Assembly (NCBI GenBank): GCA_016234805.1 | Contig: JACRNU010000026.1 | Span: 1-46,087 of the forward strand | Reading direction: 5' to 3' | DNA length: 46,087 nucleotides | Origin: Elusimicrobiota bacterium | Lineage (GTDB): Bacteria; Elusimicrobiota; Elusimicrobia; UBA1565; UBA9628 | Notes under the pieces: model-generated | The model's input: only the letters and a program-made list of their open reading frames with translations | What the model was told of the DNA's origin: nothing | The model's database searches: none | Translations under genes and position numbers: made by a program | Shown here: positions 15,888-24,054 of the stretch, one piece after another | Numbering within the stretch: the first letter of the stretch is position 1 | How the letters are laid out: each line of letters opens with the position of its first letter

Positions 15888-18800
15888 CGGCGGCTCGCGG
15901 AACGCTCGGAGAGCCTCCGGATGCGCTCCTCGATGGCTGCGCGGCGCCGCTCCTCGGCCACGAGCCTGTTGATCCTGTTCTCGAGCACCCGCACGGGGAT
16001 GCGCGAGGTGGTGGGCAGCCACTCGCTGCGCTGGAGGAAGCGGTGGACCTTCTCCCTGGGCAGTTCCCACTCGGAGAGCGGGGCCTCCTCCTTCAGCCGG
16101 TAGAGCCGGGTCAGATGCTCCCTAAGAGCCGCCTCGTCCATCTCGCCGATACGCTTCATCTCCAGGAACTCCTTCCTCAGGACCTGGATGTAATCCACGA
16201 ACCACTGCGACCTGCCGTTGAAGTCCGCGACCTGCTGGGGCCGCTTGTCGCCGCCGCCCGAGACCGGGATGGCCATGACCTGCTCGCGGTAGGCGCGCCG
16301 GTACTCCTCGTAGCGCTGGAGCGTCTCGTCGAGGAGCTCCACCACCCGCGGGACCCACATCTGGGAAGCCCGATCCCCGCCCGCACTCTCGTAGAGCCGG
16401 TCGGTCTCCGCGAGCTTGAGCTGGCTGATGAGGGCGGAGAGGCTCTGAAGGAAGTCCGCGAACGCGGGCTTCCACGAGACCGGCAGCCGGGTCTGGCCGT
16501 CGGCCTCGAAGTCCTTGAGGGTACCCTCCATATCCGAGGCCAGCTCCCCGAAGAGGGACATGCCCTTCTTGAGGTCGTCCGTCTTGAGCCTGGTTTCCGC
16601 GCCCGAAAGCACCTCCCCGGCCTTCTTGACCAGGTCCGGCCGGTCCTTGGCGCTCCCGAGCTCGGCCTCGAGCTCATCCTTGCCGAGCCCCTTGCCGTCA
16701 GGACCGCCGGCCGCGAGCGAGCTCAGCTTGATGACCAGGGGAGCGAAGGGGGTGAACATGGTCCAGTCCGAGGCCTCCCGGAACGAGGTGAGGGCCAGGC
16801 TCATGCGGAACCGGTCCTCGAGCTTGCCGCCGGTCCGGTAGTCGAACTGCGCGCCTGAGCCGGTCCACCAGTTGCCCTGGAAGAGGGTGAGCCTGAGCTC
16901 GTCCGTGACCGGGGCCCAGAGCACCTGGTAGCTCGAATCCTCGGTCCCGATCGAGGCGCCGACCGCGTAGCGGCTGGGGTCGTCGGTCGGGACATTGACG
17001 CGGCCCGCGGCGCTCAAGCCCGTCTCCTGCGACGCGCCTCCCACGATGAGGGTGTACTCGGACGCGTCCGCCCCGGCGCGCACGATCACCCCTCCGGCCC
17101 TCATCTGGGCCTGGACCGCCAAGGGCCCGACGGCGGGGTCGTCGCTGTTGATGACGTCGATCTGGCCGCGGTTGTCCGGAGCGACATAGGAGAGGGTGCG
17201 GTACTGCCCCGGCTTGCCGGTCAAGGGGTCGGACTGGACCACGTAGCCCATTCCGACCCCGCCGAACTTCCCGTCCACCAGCATCTGCCTGAGACCCACG
17301 TAACCGCCGACCCCGTCCGTCCTCCGGGCCCCGTCCCGGCCAGGGTCCATGAAATAGGTGACGTCCTTGGTGTACATGTCCCGGTAGTAGCGGCCCGAGG
17401 TGAGGTACTCCCGGTTGTTGAAGACCGTGCCGCTCCAGAACACCTCGGGCCTGTAGGGCTCCGCGATCCCGGGGACCCGGACCTGGCCGGACAGGCTGTA
17501 TTCCCCGGAGTTGCGGCCCTCTTTGGCGCCGTAGAGGTCGTCGGTCTGCCACTCCAGCCCGCCGGAGAAGGTGTCATGCTCGGACCCGTAGCCTAGCTGG
17601 CCGTAGCCCCGGTAGTGGGTGGAGGACCGGCCGGTCTTGGCGTTCTCGTCGCGGATGAGGGTGATGTCCGCGAGACCCGAAGCCGGGCCCATCATGAAGT
17701 AGGTCCCGAGCCCGTACTCGGCGCGGCTTCCGCCGTCACCGAGGAGCTTGAGGGTGATCCTTTCCGTGAGGTCGAAGCCCATGCCCAGGTGCTGGGTCAG
17801 GCTCCCGCCCACATAGGAGTCTCCCTTGCCTGTGATCTCGGCGTCAAAGGGGTCCCAGGCAGCGCCGCGCGTCATGGGAGCGAGCACGCCGGCGTAGAAG
17901 CGGAGGTCTCCCAGGAATCCCATGGGCCCGTTGAAGTTATAGCCGCGCCGCTCCTGGTAGCCGTCCTTGGAGGTCTCCATTGTGTTCGAGACCGACTCCG
18001 TGGTCCCGTTCACTCGGTCCCAGAAATTCTCGACCACGGTCAGGCTGCTCCAGCCGTGGGCCAGGTCCCAATCAGGGATGAGACGGAAATATCCCACGAC
18101 CCTGCCCATGTTCTTGACATAGACCGGCAGGGACCCGTTCTCGGACCCTTCGAGCCACAGGGACCGGAGCTTCATGAGGGACGCGGCCACGAGCGAGGGA
18201 GAATCCGGGGCGGACGGGGCAGGAGTCCGGGCCGCGGCCTCAGCGGTCCATTTCCTCAACCCAGGGTAGTACTGGTCGAAGGACAATCCTGCTTCCTGAT
18301 ACATGGCAGCCGCGGAAGCCAGGAGCTCTTGGGCTTGGGAGGCCTGTCCGGCCCTCGCCATGGCGATGACCTTCTGGGTCAGGGCGCGGCGCTCGGACTG
18401 CGGCTCCAGGGCCTGGCCAGCGGCCGCGGGCTGGACCCTGTCCCCGCCGGAGGAAGGCGAGGCTGCCTTGGCCTTGACCGTGCCTTCGTAGAGCTCGTAG
18501 GCCCGGCCCAGGTCGCCCTTAGCCACCGCTGCCACGACTTCCTTGGGCAGGTCCAGGCCGGAGAGGCCCTCTGCCGGAGGCTCGTCCTTGAAGAACTTGT
18601 TCCAGCCGTCCACGATCTTCTTGACGACCTTGCCGCCGAGCGCAGGCCCCACATCGAGCCGGAAATCCTCGATCCAGGAATCGAATCTGAGCTTGGCCTC
18701 GACCCAGTCATCCGCGTCGAGGACAACCTCGACCACGCGCCGGACGAAGCGGGCATCGGCGTTGAGCATGGCGCGCAGGGAGGTCCCCACCGGGGAATCG

Positions 18801-21800
18801 CCGCCGGCCTCGAGCTTGGGACCGGCGTTGGTGGCCTGCCACAGGGCCGCGGCCTTGGCTGAATCGCCGCTCGCCACCGCTGCAGCCACCCGGTCGGCCA
18901 CGAAGGACTCGGCTCCGGGGGAGAGTTCGAAGGCCAGGGTGGCGATGCGCCACCTGTTGAGCTGGTGCGCCTCCCCGTAGTCCCGGGGGTTCAAGGGCAT
19001 GGTGGAAGCCATGGCGCGCAGGGCCTCGCGCCGGACCGCGTATTCCTCCGCGAGCTTCTTGGCCGATTCCCGGTTCTTGAGGGCCTGGCCGTAGGCCTCG
19101 GCCCGGACGGAACGCTCCCTGCGGCCCTGCTCGGAAGACGCCGAGGACAGGAGCGCGCTCAAGAGCGGCAGACCGGTGCGCGCCGCGTCGATGATGAGCA
19201 GGACCGGGATCCACGGCATGCCCGGGGTCAGGACCAGGGCCAGCAGGCCCGTGAGATGGATCCTCAGGCTCGGGACCTTGTCGAGCGCCTCTTTCACGGC
19301 CACGAGGTCCTCGTAGGCGCGCTGGCCCGCCTCATTGAGCTGGGCGTCCATGTTGAACTGCTTGAAGAGCGGGTTGCCCCAGTAGAGCTTGTCGTCTTTC
19401 AGGGAGAAGATGCGCTCGAGCACCTGGGCATCGGGCATCTTGATGGTGTCTCCGAACTGCCTTCTCAGCTCTGATTGGATGTGCAGAAGGCTGTAGCGGG
19501 CCTCGATGACCTCTTCCTGCGCGTCCCGGTAAGCCATGGTGCCGGCTTGGACCGTTGCCGCGACCCGCTCCGCCTCCGAGACCCGCTTGAGCACGAAGAG
19601 ATAGTCGTTGGCGAAGTGGAGGACCGCGTACATGGTCTCGAAGAGCCGCTGGGCCTCCCTCAGGGACGCGCCGAGATTCCTGACCTTGGCAGCCTCCTCC
19701 TGGTGGCCGAGGTTCTCGAGGGTGAGCACCAAGGAAGGCAGGGCGCTGTCGAGGACCATGGTCCCGCCGCCGAAGCCCACGTCCACGTTGAAGCGCTGGC
19801 GGCTCTTGGCGAGCAGGGCGTCGCTCTGCTTCGAGCGCAGGCCGGCCGAGGCCACGCGGGGGGACTCTTCCACGGGCAGGGTCATGAGGTCTTGGAGCGA
19901 GCCGATCTCCCTCTGAGGGGCCGGGGCCTTCCCGTCCTCGGCAGGCGCCGCGGTCAAGGAGTCGATGGCGAGGATCTGGCGGGAGCGGCCGTAGAGCGCG
20001 ATGTCCTCGGCGTTCGGGTAGGCGGCCCCGGATCGGAGCTTGTCAGCGTAGCGTTCGAGGGAGGCGCCGGAGCGCTCGAGGTTGTAGGTCTGGTCCCGTG
20101 TGGCCTGGAGCATGTCCATCCGGGCGATCTCCTTTTCGAACTTGGACACGTCGAGGTCTTCGCCGGACCACAGCATGCGCAGGGCAGCGGTCACGGCCCA
20201 GCGCAGGTGCACGCCGAAATCCGGGGCACCGCGGCCGTCGCTCTCTTCCCAGCCCACCTCGAAGCCGGCGCGCAGCTGGGGCGCGACATCCGCGATGGCG
20301 AGGTCCCTCAAGGCCTGGGCCAGCCGCATGTGGGTGCCCGCTTCAGCGACCAGGGGGAACATGTCCTGCGACTCCCACACCGCGGCCCGCAGGCGCTTGT
20401 GCTCCGTGGCCGCGTCAGCCGCCTCCTTGGCGGTCCGGCCCTCCCTGCTGACCTCCAGGAACTTCTCGACGATCTTCCTCTTCTCCAGGGGGTCGAGGTC
20501 CTTCTCGGCCATCATGGCCATCTTCAGGGCTTCGAGGGCCGCCTTGCGGCTGACCTGCTCATCGATGACGGCCAGGAGCTCCTCGACCCGCTGGGCCACC
20601 CACCGCTTGGTCCGCTCGTCCGTGAGGTAGCCGTCACCAGCCTCTTTGGCGATCGCCGCGAGGTACGCCTCGTCAGCCTTGCCCGCCACGACCGAGAGGT
20701 CGACCTCGGTGCCGATGAACTTCTTCATGAAGCCGTCCAGCCTGGCCTTCTTCTCGCGCAGCAGGCGCCGCCGGCTCAGCGCCCAGCTCGCGAGCTCAGG
20801 GGACTGCGCGCCCTTCTCAAGCCCGACCTCCAGCATCTTGAGCTCGATCTCCACGGCCCCGGCCTGCACCATCAGGCCGGAGAGGTTCAACAGCACTCCT
20901 GAGATCATGCGCTCGGCCTGGTTGATGGTATGGAGGAAGCGCGAGGTGACCACGCCCACCCGGTACCACTTCGACGACCAGCCGGAGTCGAGCCTCAGGG
21001 CCGCGGCAGCGCCGGACTTGCTCCCGTGCTCCACGTCCAGGAAGATGCGGCTCAGGTGCGAGGTCAGGGAGGGGGACACGAACTTGGAGAACAGCATCGA
21101 GGCGCCGCGGACTTCCTTGCGCGCCAGCTCGATGACTTCCTTCTGGTTCCCGTTCAGGAAGCCCCAGCAGAGCAGGTCGTAGACCTTCTCTCCGAGATGC
21201 GCCGCTGCCAAGGGAGGGACCGCGGCGGCCGCGGGCTGGGAGGGGGAGGCTGCCGCGGAAGTCGGAACCGAAGCAAGGACCGGATGCGAGACCGCGGGAG
21301 ACTGGACCGCGGGCTCCTGACGGGGAGGAGGCCTTGGCGCCTTACCCTGCCCCTCATCGCGGTCCTCTGTCCGAGCCGCAGCCTTCTCCCCGGAAACCCG
21401 GACCGCGGTCTTATCCTCCTCGGCGGTGGGGGCGGCCTGGGAAGCGGCCCGATCCCCCTTCGATTCCTCGACCCCGGAGGCGTTCGAGCGTCCCGAGCCA
21501 GCCTCTGACCTGCCTGAAAAGCCGAGGCTCTGGGAAGCGGTCTCCGTTCCAGCGGAAGCTTGGCCACCCTCCGGCCCGGCCTTGGGGAAAGTGCGCGACA
21601 CGAACCCTTCGGCCTTGGGCGACAGCCCGGTCAGGAAGGGCCGGATCGAATCATTGAACCTGGCTGAAGCCCTGGCAAAGACCGGGTGCGGCTTCAAAGG
21701 AGGAGCTTTCGTGTCCGGAAGCGGGACTTCGTCGAGCGGATCCGGCGGGCCTATGATGAGGTCCCGCACCATCCGGTAGGCTGCCTTGAAGACCCCGACC

Positions 21801-22570
21801 ACGGTCGAGACCACGGCTTTGAAGAATCCGCCGATTGCGCGAAAGATCTTGCCGAAGAAGGAAGTCTCCTCTTCCTTCGGCTGAGCCGGGGCCGCGACCG
21901 GAACAGCGGGAGAGGCCTGGCCAGCCTCCATCCCGGCTTCGGGAGCCTTGCCCCTGCGGACCGGGGCAGGGAGAGGCGTGGACCCGGCCACAGCGTCCCT
22001 CATGTCCTTGTCCCGGACGTCTCCGTCGAAGAGGGCTCCCAGGCCGCCGGGCCCGTCAGCCGCGGAATCGCGCTCCTTGAACCGGTCCACCGCAGCCTGG
22101 ACGCCGGAGAGAGCCTCCCTGGTCCGTGAAGGAAGCTCCCTGAGGGCGCTCGTCGAGAGAGACGGCCCGAGCTCGGACTTGCGGAAGAGCGCCACCGGCT
22201 CCACCAGCCAGGGAGGAAGTTCCTGCAGGGAGGTGGAGGAGGTTGCCACGACGCAGACGCAGCACTGGCAGGCTTGTTGTTCCGCCTGGTCAGAGGCCTC
22301 TGGGCGGCACCTCTTGATGAGGGTCTGCTGAAGGGCTGGGGTGGGTTCCGGGAAAGAGTCCGGAGCGTCCTTGGTGGTCAGGAAACCGCAGTACGGCTTG
22401 CACACCTGGGGAAAAGAAGAAGGCGCGTCCTGAGCCTGGCCGAGAGCGGGCAGGGACTGCAACTGAAGGGCGGCGCACAGCGCCACAGCCAATGCCTGGG
22501 AAAAGCGGTTGGGCCGCGCGCATCCGGAGCGCGGACCCTTAGGTCTACTTCTTCCGAAGCAGATGTCCAT
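15884..22570 (-). CDS. Giant secreted protein (about 2228 residues) with helical and beta-rich regions
   Basis: I do not recognise a family. From ATG 22570 the protein has a signal-type segment (NRFSQALAVALCAALQLQSL, about 21-40, with ALGQA before a likely cleavage site). A Cys-rich stretch follows: C57, C61, C88 and CQCCVC at 101-106. An amphipathic or hydrophobic stretch is at 238-274 (FFGKIFRAIGGFFKAVVSTV), then Pro/Ala/Ser-rich low complexity to about 460. A long alpha-helical region runs to about 1470 with a hydrophobic patch near 1105-1140. About 1470-1960 is rich in aromatic and Gly beta-strands (GMGFDLTERITLKLLGDG, YRGYGQLGYGSEHDTFSGGL) that read like outer-membrane barrel hairpins, and the end is helical again. 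The gene overlaps the 3' end of the 14-haem cytochrome gene by 26 bases, so the two are cotranscribed. A part in a cell-surface cytochrome complex is my inference. Confidence 0.7.
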   Translation of the reverse strand: MDICFGRSRPKGPRSGCARPNRFSQALAVALCAALQLQSLPALGQAQDAPSSFPQVCKPYCGFLTTKDAPDSFPEPTPALQQTLIKRCRPEASDQAEQQACQCCVCVVATSSTSLQELPPWLVEPVALFRKSELGPSLSTSALRELPSRTREALSGVQAAVDRFKERDSAADGPGGLGALFDGDVRDKDMRDAVAGSTPLPAPVRRGKAPEAGMEAGQASPAVPVAAPAQPKEEETSFFGKIFRAIGGFFKAVVSTVVGVFKAAYRMVRDLIIGPPDPLDEVPLPDTKAPPLKPHPVFARASARFNDSIRPFLTGLSPKAEGFVSRTFPKAGPEGGQASAGTETASQSLGFSGRSEAGSGRSNASGVEESKGDRAASQAAPTAEEDKTAVRVSGEKAAARTEDRDEGQGKAPRPPPRQEPAVQSPAVSHPVLASVPTSAAASPSQPAAAAVPPLAAAHLGEKVYDLLCWGFLNGNQKEVIELARKEVRGASMLFSKFVSPSLTSHLSRIFLDVEHGSKSGAAAALRLDSGWSSKWYRVGVVTSRFLHTINQAERMISGVLLNLSGLMVQAGAVEIELKMLEVGLEKGAQSPELASWALSRRRLLREKKARLDGFMKKFIGTEVDLSVVAGKADEAYLAAIAKEAGDGYLTDERTKRWVAQRVEELLAVIDEQVSRKAALEALKMAMMAEKDLDPLEKRKIVEKFLEVSREGRTAKEAADAATEHKRLRAAVWESQDMFPLVAEAGTHMRLAQALRDLAIADVAPQLRAGFEVGWEESDGRGAPDFGVHLRWAVTAALRMLWSGEDLDVSKFEKEIARMDMLQATRDQTYNLERSGASLERYADKLRSGAAYPNAEDIALYGRSRQILAIDSLTAAPAEDGKAPAPQREIGSLQDLMTLPVEESPRVASAGLRSKQSDALLAKSRQRFNVDVGFGGGTMVLDSALPSLVLTLENLGHQEEAAKVRNLGASLREAQRLFETMYAVLHFANDYLFVLKRVSEAERVAATVQAGTMAYRDAQEEVIEARYSLLHIQSELRRQFGDTIKMPDAQVLERIFSLKDDKLYWGNPLFKQFNMDAQLNEAGQRAYEDLVAVKEALDKVPSLRIHLTGLLALVLTPGMPWIPVLLIIDAARTGLPLLSALLSSASSEQGRRERSVRAEAYGQALKNRESAKKLAEEYAVRREALRAMASTMPLNPRDYGEAHQLNRWRIATLAFELSPGAESFVADRVAAAVASGDSAKAAALWQATNAGPKLEAGGDSPVGTSLRAMLNADARFVRRVVEVVLDADDWVEAKLRFDSWIEDFRLDVGPALGGKVVKKIVDGWNKFFKDEPPAEGLSGLDLPKEVVAAVAKGDLGRAYELYEGTVKAKAASPSSGGDRVQPAAAGQALEPQSERRALTQKVIAMARAGQASQAQELLASAAAMYQEAGLSFDQYYPGLRKWTAEAAARTPAPSAPDSPSLVAASLMKLRSLWLEGSENGSLPVYVKNMGRVVGYFRLIPDWDLAHGWSSLTVVENFWDRVNGTTESVSNTMETSKDGYQERRGYNFNGPMGFLGDLRFYAGVLAPMTRGAAWDPFDAEITGKGDSYVGGSLTQHLGMGFDLTERITLKLLGDGGSRAEYGLGTYFMMGPASGLADITLIRDENAKTGRSSTHYRGYGQLGYGSEHDTFSGGLEWQTDDLYGAKEGRNSGEYSLSGQVRVPGIAEPYRPEVFWSGTVFNNREYLTSGRYYRDMYTKDVTYFMDPGRDGARRTDGVGGYVGLRQMLVDGKFGGVGMGYVVQSDPLTGKPGQYRTLSYVAPDNRGQIDVINSDDPAVGPLAVQAQMRAGGVIVRAGADASEYTLIVGGASQETGLSAAGRVNVPTDDPSRYAVGASIGTEDSSYQVLWAPVTDELRLTLFQGNWWTGSGAQFDYRTGGKLEDRFRMSLALTSFREASDWTMFTPFAPLVIKLSSLAAGGPDGKGLGKDELEAELGSAKDRPDLVKKAGEVLSGAETRLKTDDLKKGMSLFGELASDMEGTLKDFEADGQTRLPVSWKPAFADFLQSLSALISQLKLAETDRLYESAGGDRASQMWVPRVVELLDETLQRYEEYRRAYREQVMAIPVSGGGDKRPQQVADFNGRSQWFVDYIQVLRKEFLEMKRIGEMDEAALREHLTRLYRLKEEAPLSEWELPREKVHRFLQRSEWLPTTSRIPVRVLENRINRLVAEERRRAAIEERIRRLSERSASRR

Positions 22571-23825
22571 TATCGGATTGGTGAGGGTTGTGGCAGCCCA
22601 CGCACCAGCGCGGGTCGGCCTTGATGTGCTTGCCGGTCCCGTCGAACTCCTTCTCATCGTGGCACTCGAAGCAGATCTTCTCGGTCGCCATCAGGAACGG
22701 AGCCGCGCCCGCGTGAGGCGAATGGCACGATGTGCACTCCCCGGACGCGACCGGATAGTGCACCACCTTCTTGCCCTTGAACTCGGTCTCATCATGGCAG
22801 GTGAAGCAGAGGCCCGGCACCGTCTCGCTCAGGAGCTTGGGCGTGTCGGACTGGTGGGGCTGGTGGCACGAGTCGCAGCCCCCGGACTTGACCGGGTAAT
22901 GCACGCTGACTCCCTGGAACGCCTCGGGCTTGTGGCAGGTGAAGCAGAGCTTGTCCGAGACGAGCAGCTTTTCCCGGGAGCTCGAGTGCGGGTCATGGCA
23001 CCCGGCGCAGCGCAGGGCCTTGACCGGGGCATGGATGACCTTCTTGCCCATGATGCCGGCCTCGTCGTGGCAGTTGAAGCAGACCTTCTTGTCCACCAGG
23101 AGCTTGGGGTTGTCGCCCGAGTGCGGGAGGTGGCAGTCCAAGCAGCTTCCGTCAGCCGCTGGAGAGTGACGCACCTTGCGGAAGAACGCTTCCTGCTTGT
23201 GGCAGTCGAAGCAGAGCAGTGGCGGCTCCGAGACCAGGAGCTTCTTTTTCGCGGAAACATGCGGGTCGTGGCAGGTCACGCAGAGCCGCATCTTGGCCGG
23301 AGCGTGCTGGACAGGCCCCTTGAACCCCTTGCCCGCATGGCAGCGGACGCAGAGTTCCTGCGGGTCGGCAACGAGCCACTTGTAGCGCTTCTGAGGCCGG
23401 GTGTGGGCGTCGACATGGCAGGCATCGCAGCCCCAGGAATCGATGATCGGGTGGAGCCCCTGCGTGCCGGGGACGAACTGGCGGTGGCACTCCGCGCACT
23501 TGCGGTCCTTGAATCCGGAGCCTTCACGCACGCCCTCGAGCGCCGTAGCCAGGCCGCTTCCGCTGTCCCGGGCCCCCAGGCGGCCCCGAAGCCCGTCGAA
23601 AAGACCGTTAAGGTCCTCGAAGGATGCAGGAGACGACCTGGCCCGGGACCCGTCATCGCCAGCGAAAGCGGGCGCGGTCCCGGCCGCGAGCAGGCAGAAG
23701 CAGACCGCGGCCGACCTGAGCGTCCTTCCCGGGCGAACGCCGCGTCGGGCGGCCTGCTCGGGAGGACTGGACTCAGGAAGACGGGATTCAGGAAGGGATG
23801 ATGGAAAAGAAGCGTTATCACGCAT
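22545..23825 (-). CDS. 14-haem doubled-CXXCH c-type cytochrome
   Basis: The 426-residue protein has an N-terminal export signal (TLRSAAVCFCLLAAGTAPAF, cleavage near residue 56) and 14 CXXCH haem-binding motifs (CAECH, CDACH, CVRCH, CVTCH, CFDCH, CLDCH, CFNCH, CAGCH, CFTCH, CDSCH, CFTCH, CTSCH, CFECH, CVGCH). Most alternate between a CFxCH form and a CxxCHxPH form with KLL-V/S between, the pattern of the doubled-CXXCH family. It should be periplasmic or surface-exposed and carry electrons. A TACAAT hexamer lies seven bases before the ATG, so the mRNA may be leaderless. The next gene, encoding the giant protein, overlaps its end, and a 36-haem cytochrome gene lies divergently upstream. Confidence 0.93.
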   Translation of the reverse strand: MRDNASFPSSLPESRLPESSPPEQAARRGVRPGRTLRSAAVCFCLLAAGTAPAFAGDDGSRARSSPASFEDLNGLFDGLRGRLGARDSGSGLATALEGVREGSGFKDRKCAECHRQFVPGTQGLHPIIDSWGCDACHVDAHTRPQKRYKWLVADPQELCVRCHAGKGFKGPVQHAPAKMRLCVTCHDPHVSAKKKLLVSEPPLLCFDCHKQEAFFRKVRHSPAADGSCLDCHLPHSGDNPKLLVDKKVCFNCHDEAGIMGKKVIHAPVKALRCAGCHDPHSSSREKLLVSDKLCFTCHKPEAFQGVSVHYPVKSGGCDSCHQPHQSDTPKLLSETVPGLCFTCHDETEFKGKKVVHYPVASGECTSCHSPHAGAAPFLMATEKICFECHDEKEFDGTGKHIKADPRWCVGCHNPHQSDNGHLLRKK

Positions 23826-23832
23826 CTTTACT

Positions 23833-23838
23833 ATTGTA
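23833..23838 (-). promoter_or_regulatory. -10 element, apparently leaderless, for the 14-haem cytochrome gene
   Basis: TACAAT on the minus strand ends seven bases before the ATG at 23825, so transcription should begin at or one base before the start codon. No ribosome-binding site is present and the -35 region is weak. Confidence 0.45.
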
Positions 23839-23920
23839 GCCCAGGCCTGGCCGCGGAAGAAGGGTCCTCCGTCCCAATGACCCCTGTCTGGAGGTCCCGG
23901 GGTTTCCTGGGCCCTTAGCC

Positions 23921-23948
23921 TTGAATCTCAGGGCAATTAGGGTATACA
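23921..23948 (+). promoter_or_regulatory. Possible promoter for the 36-haem cytochrome gene
   Basis: TTGAAT at 23921-23926 and TATACA at 23943-23948 are 16 bases apart, giving a leader of about 100 bases before ATG 24055. The pair resembles a housekeeping promoter, but it is the only support for a start here. Confidence 0.35.
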
Positions 23949-24054
23949 GGCCGCAATCCCTTCCGGGCTAGCCAAGATTGACTCCCCGGCGCGGTAGTAG
24001 CTATCATAGAAGTCTCGCGCGTTCCGACGGTTCCCAGAGCGGCCGCGCATTCGG

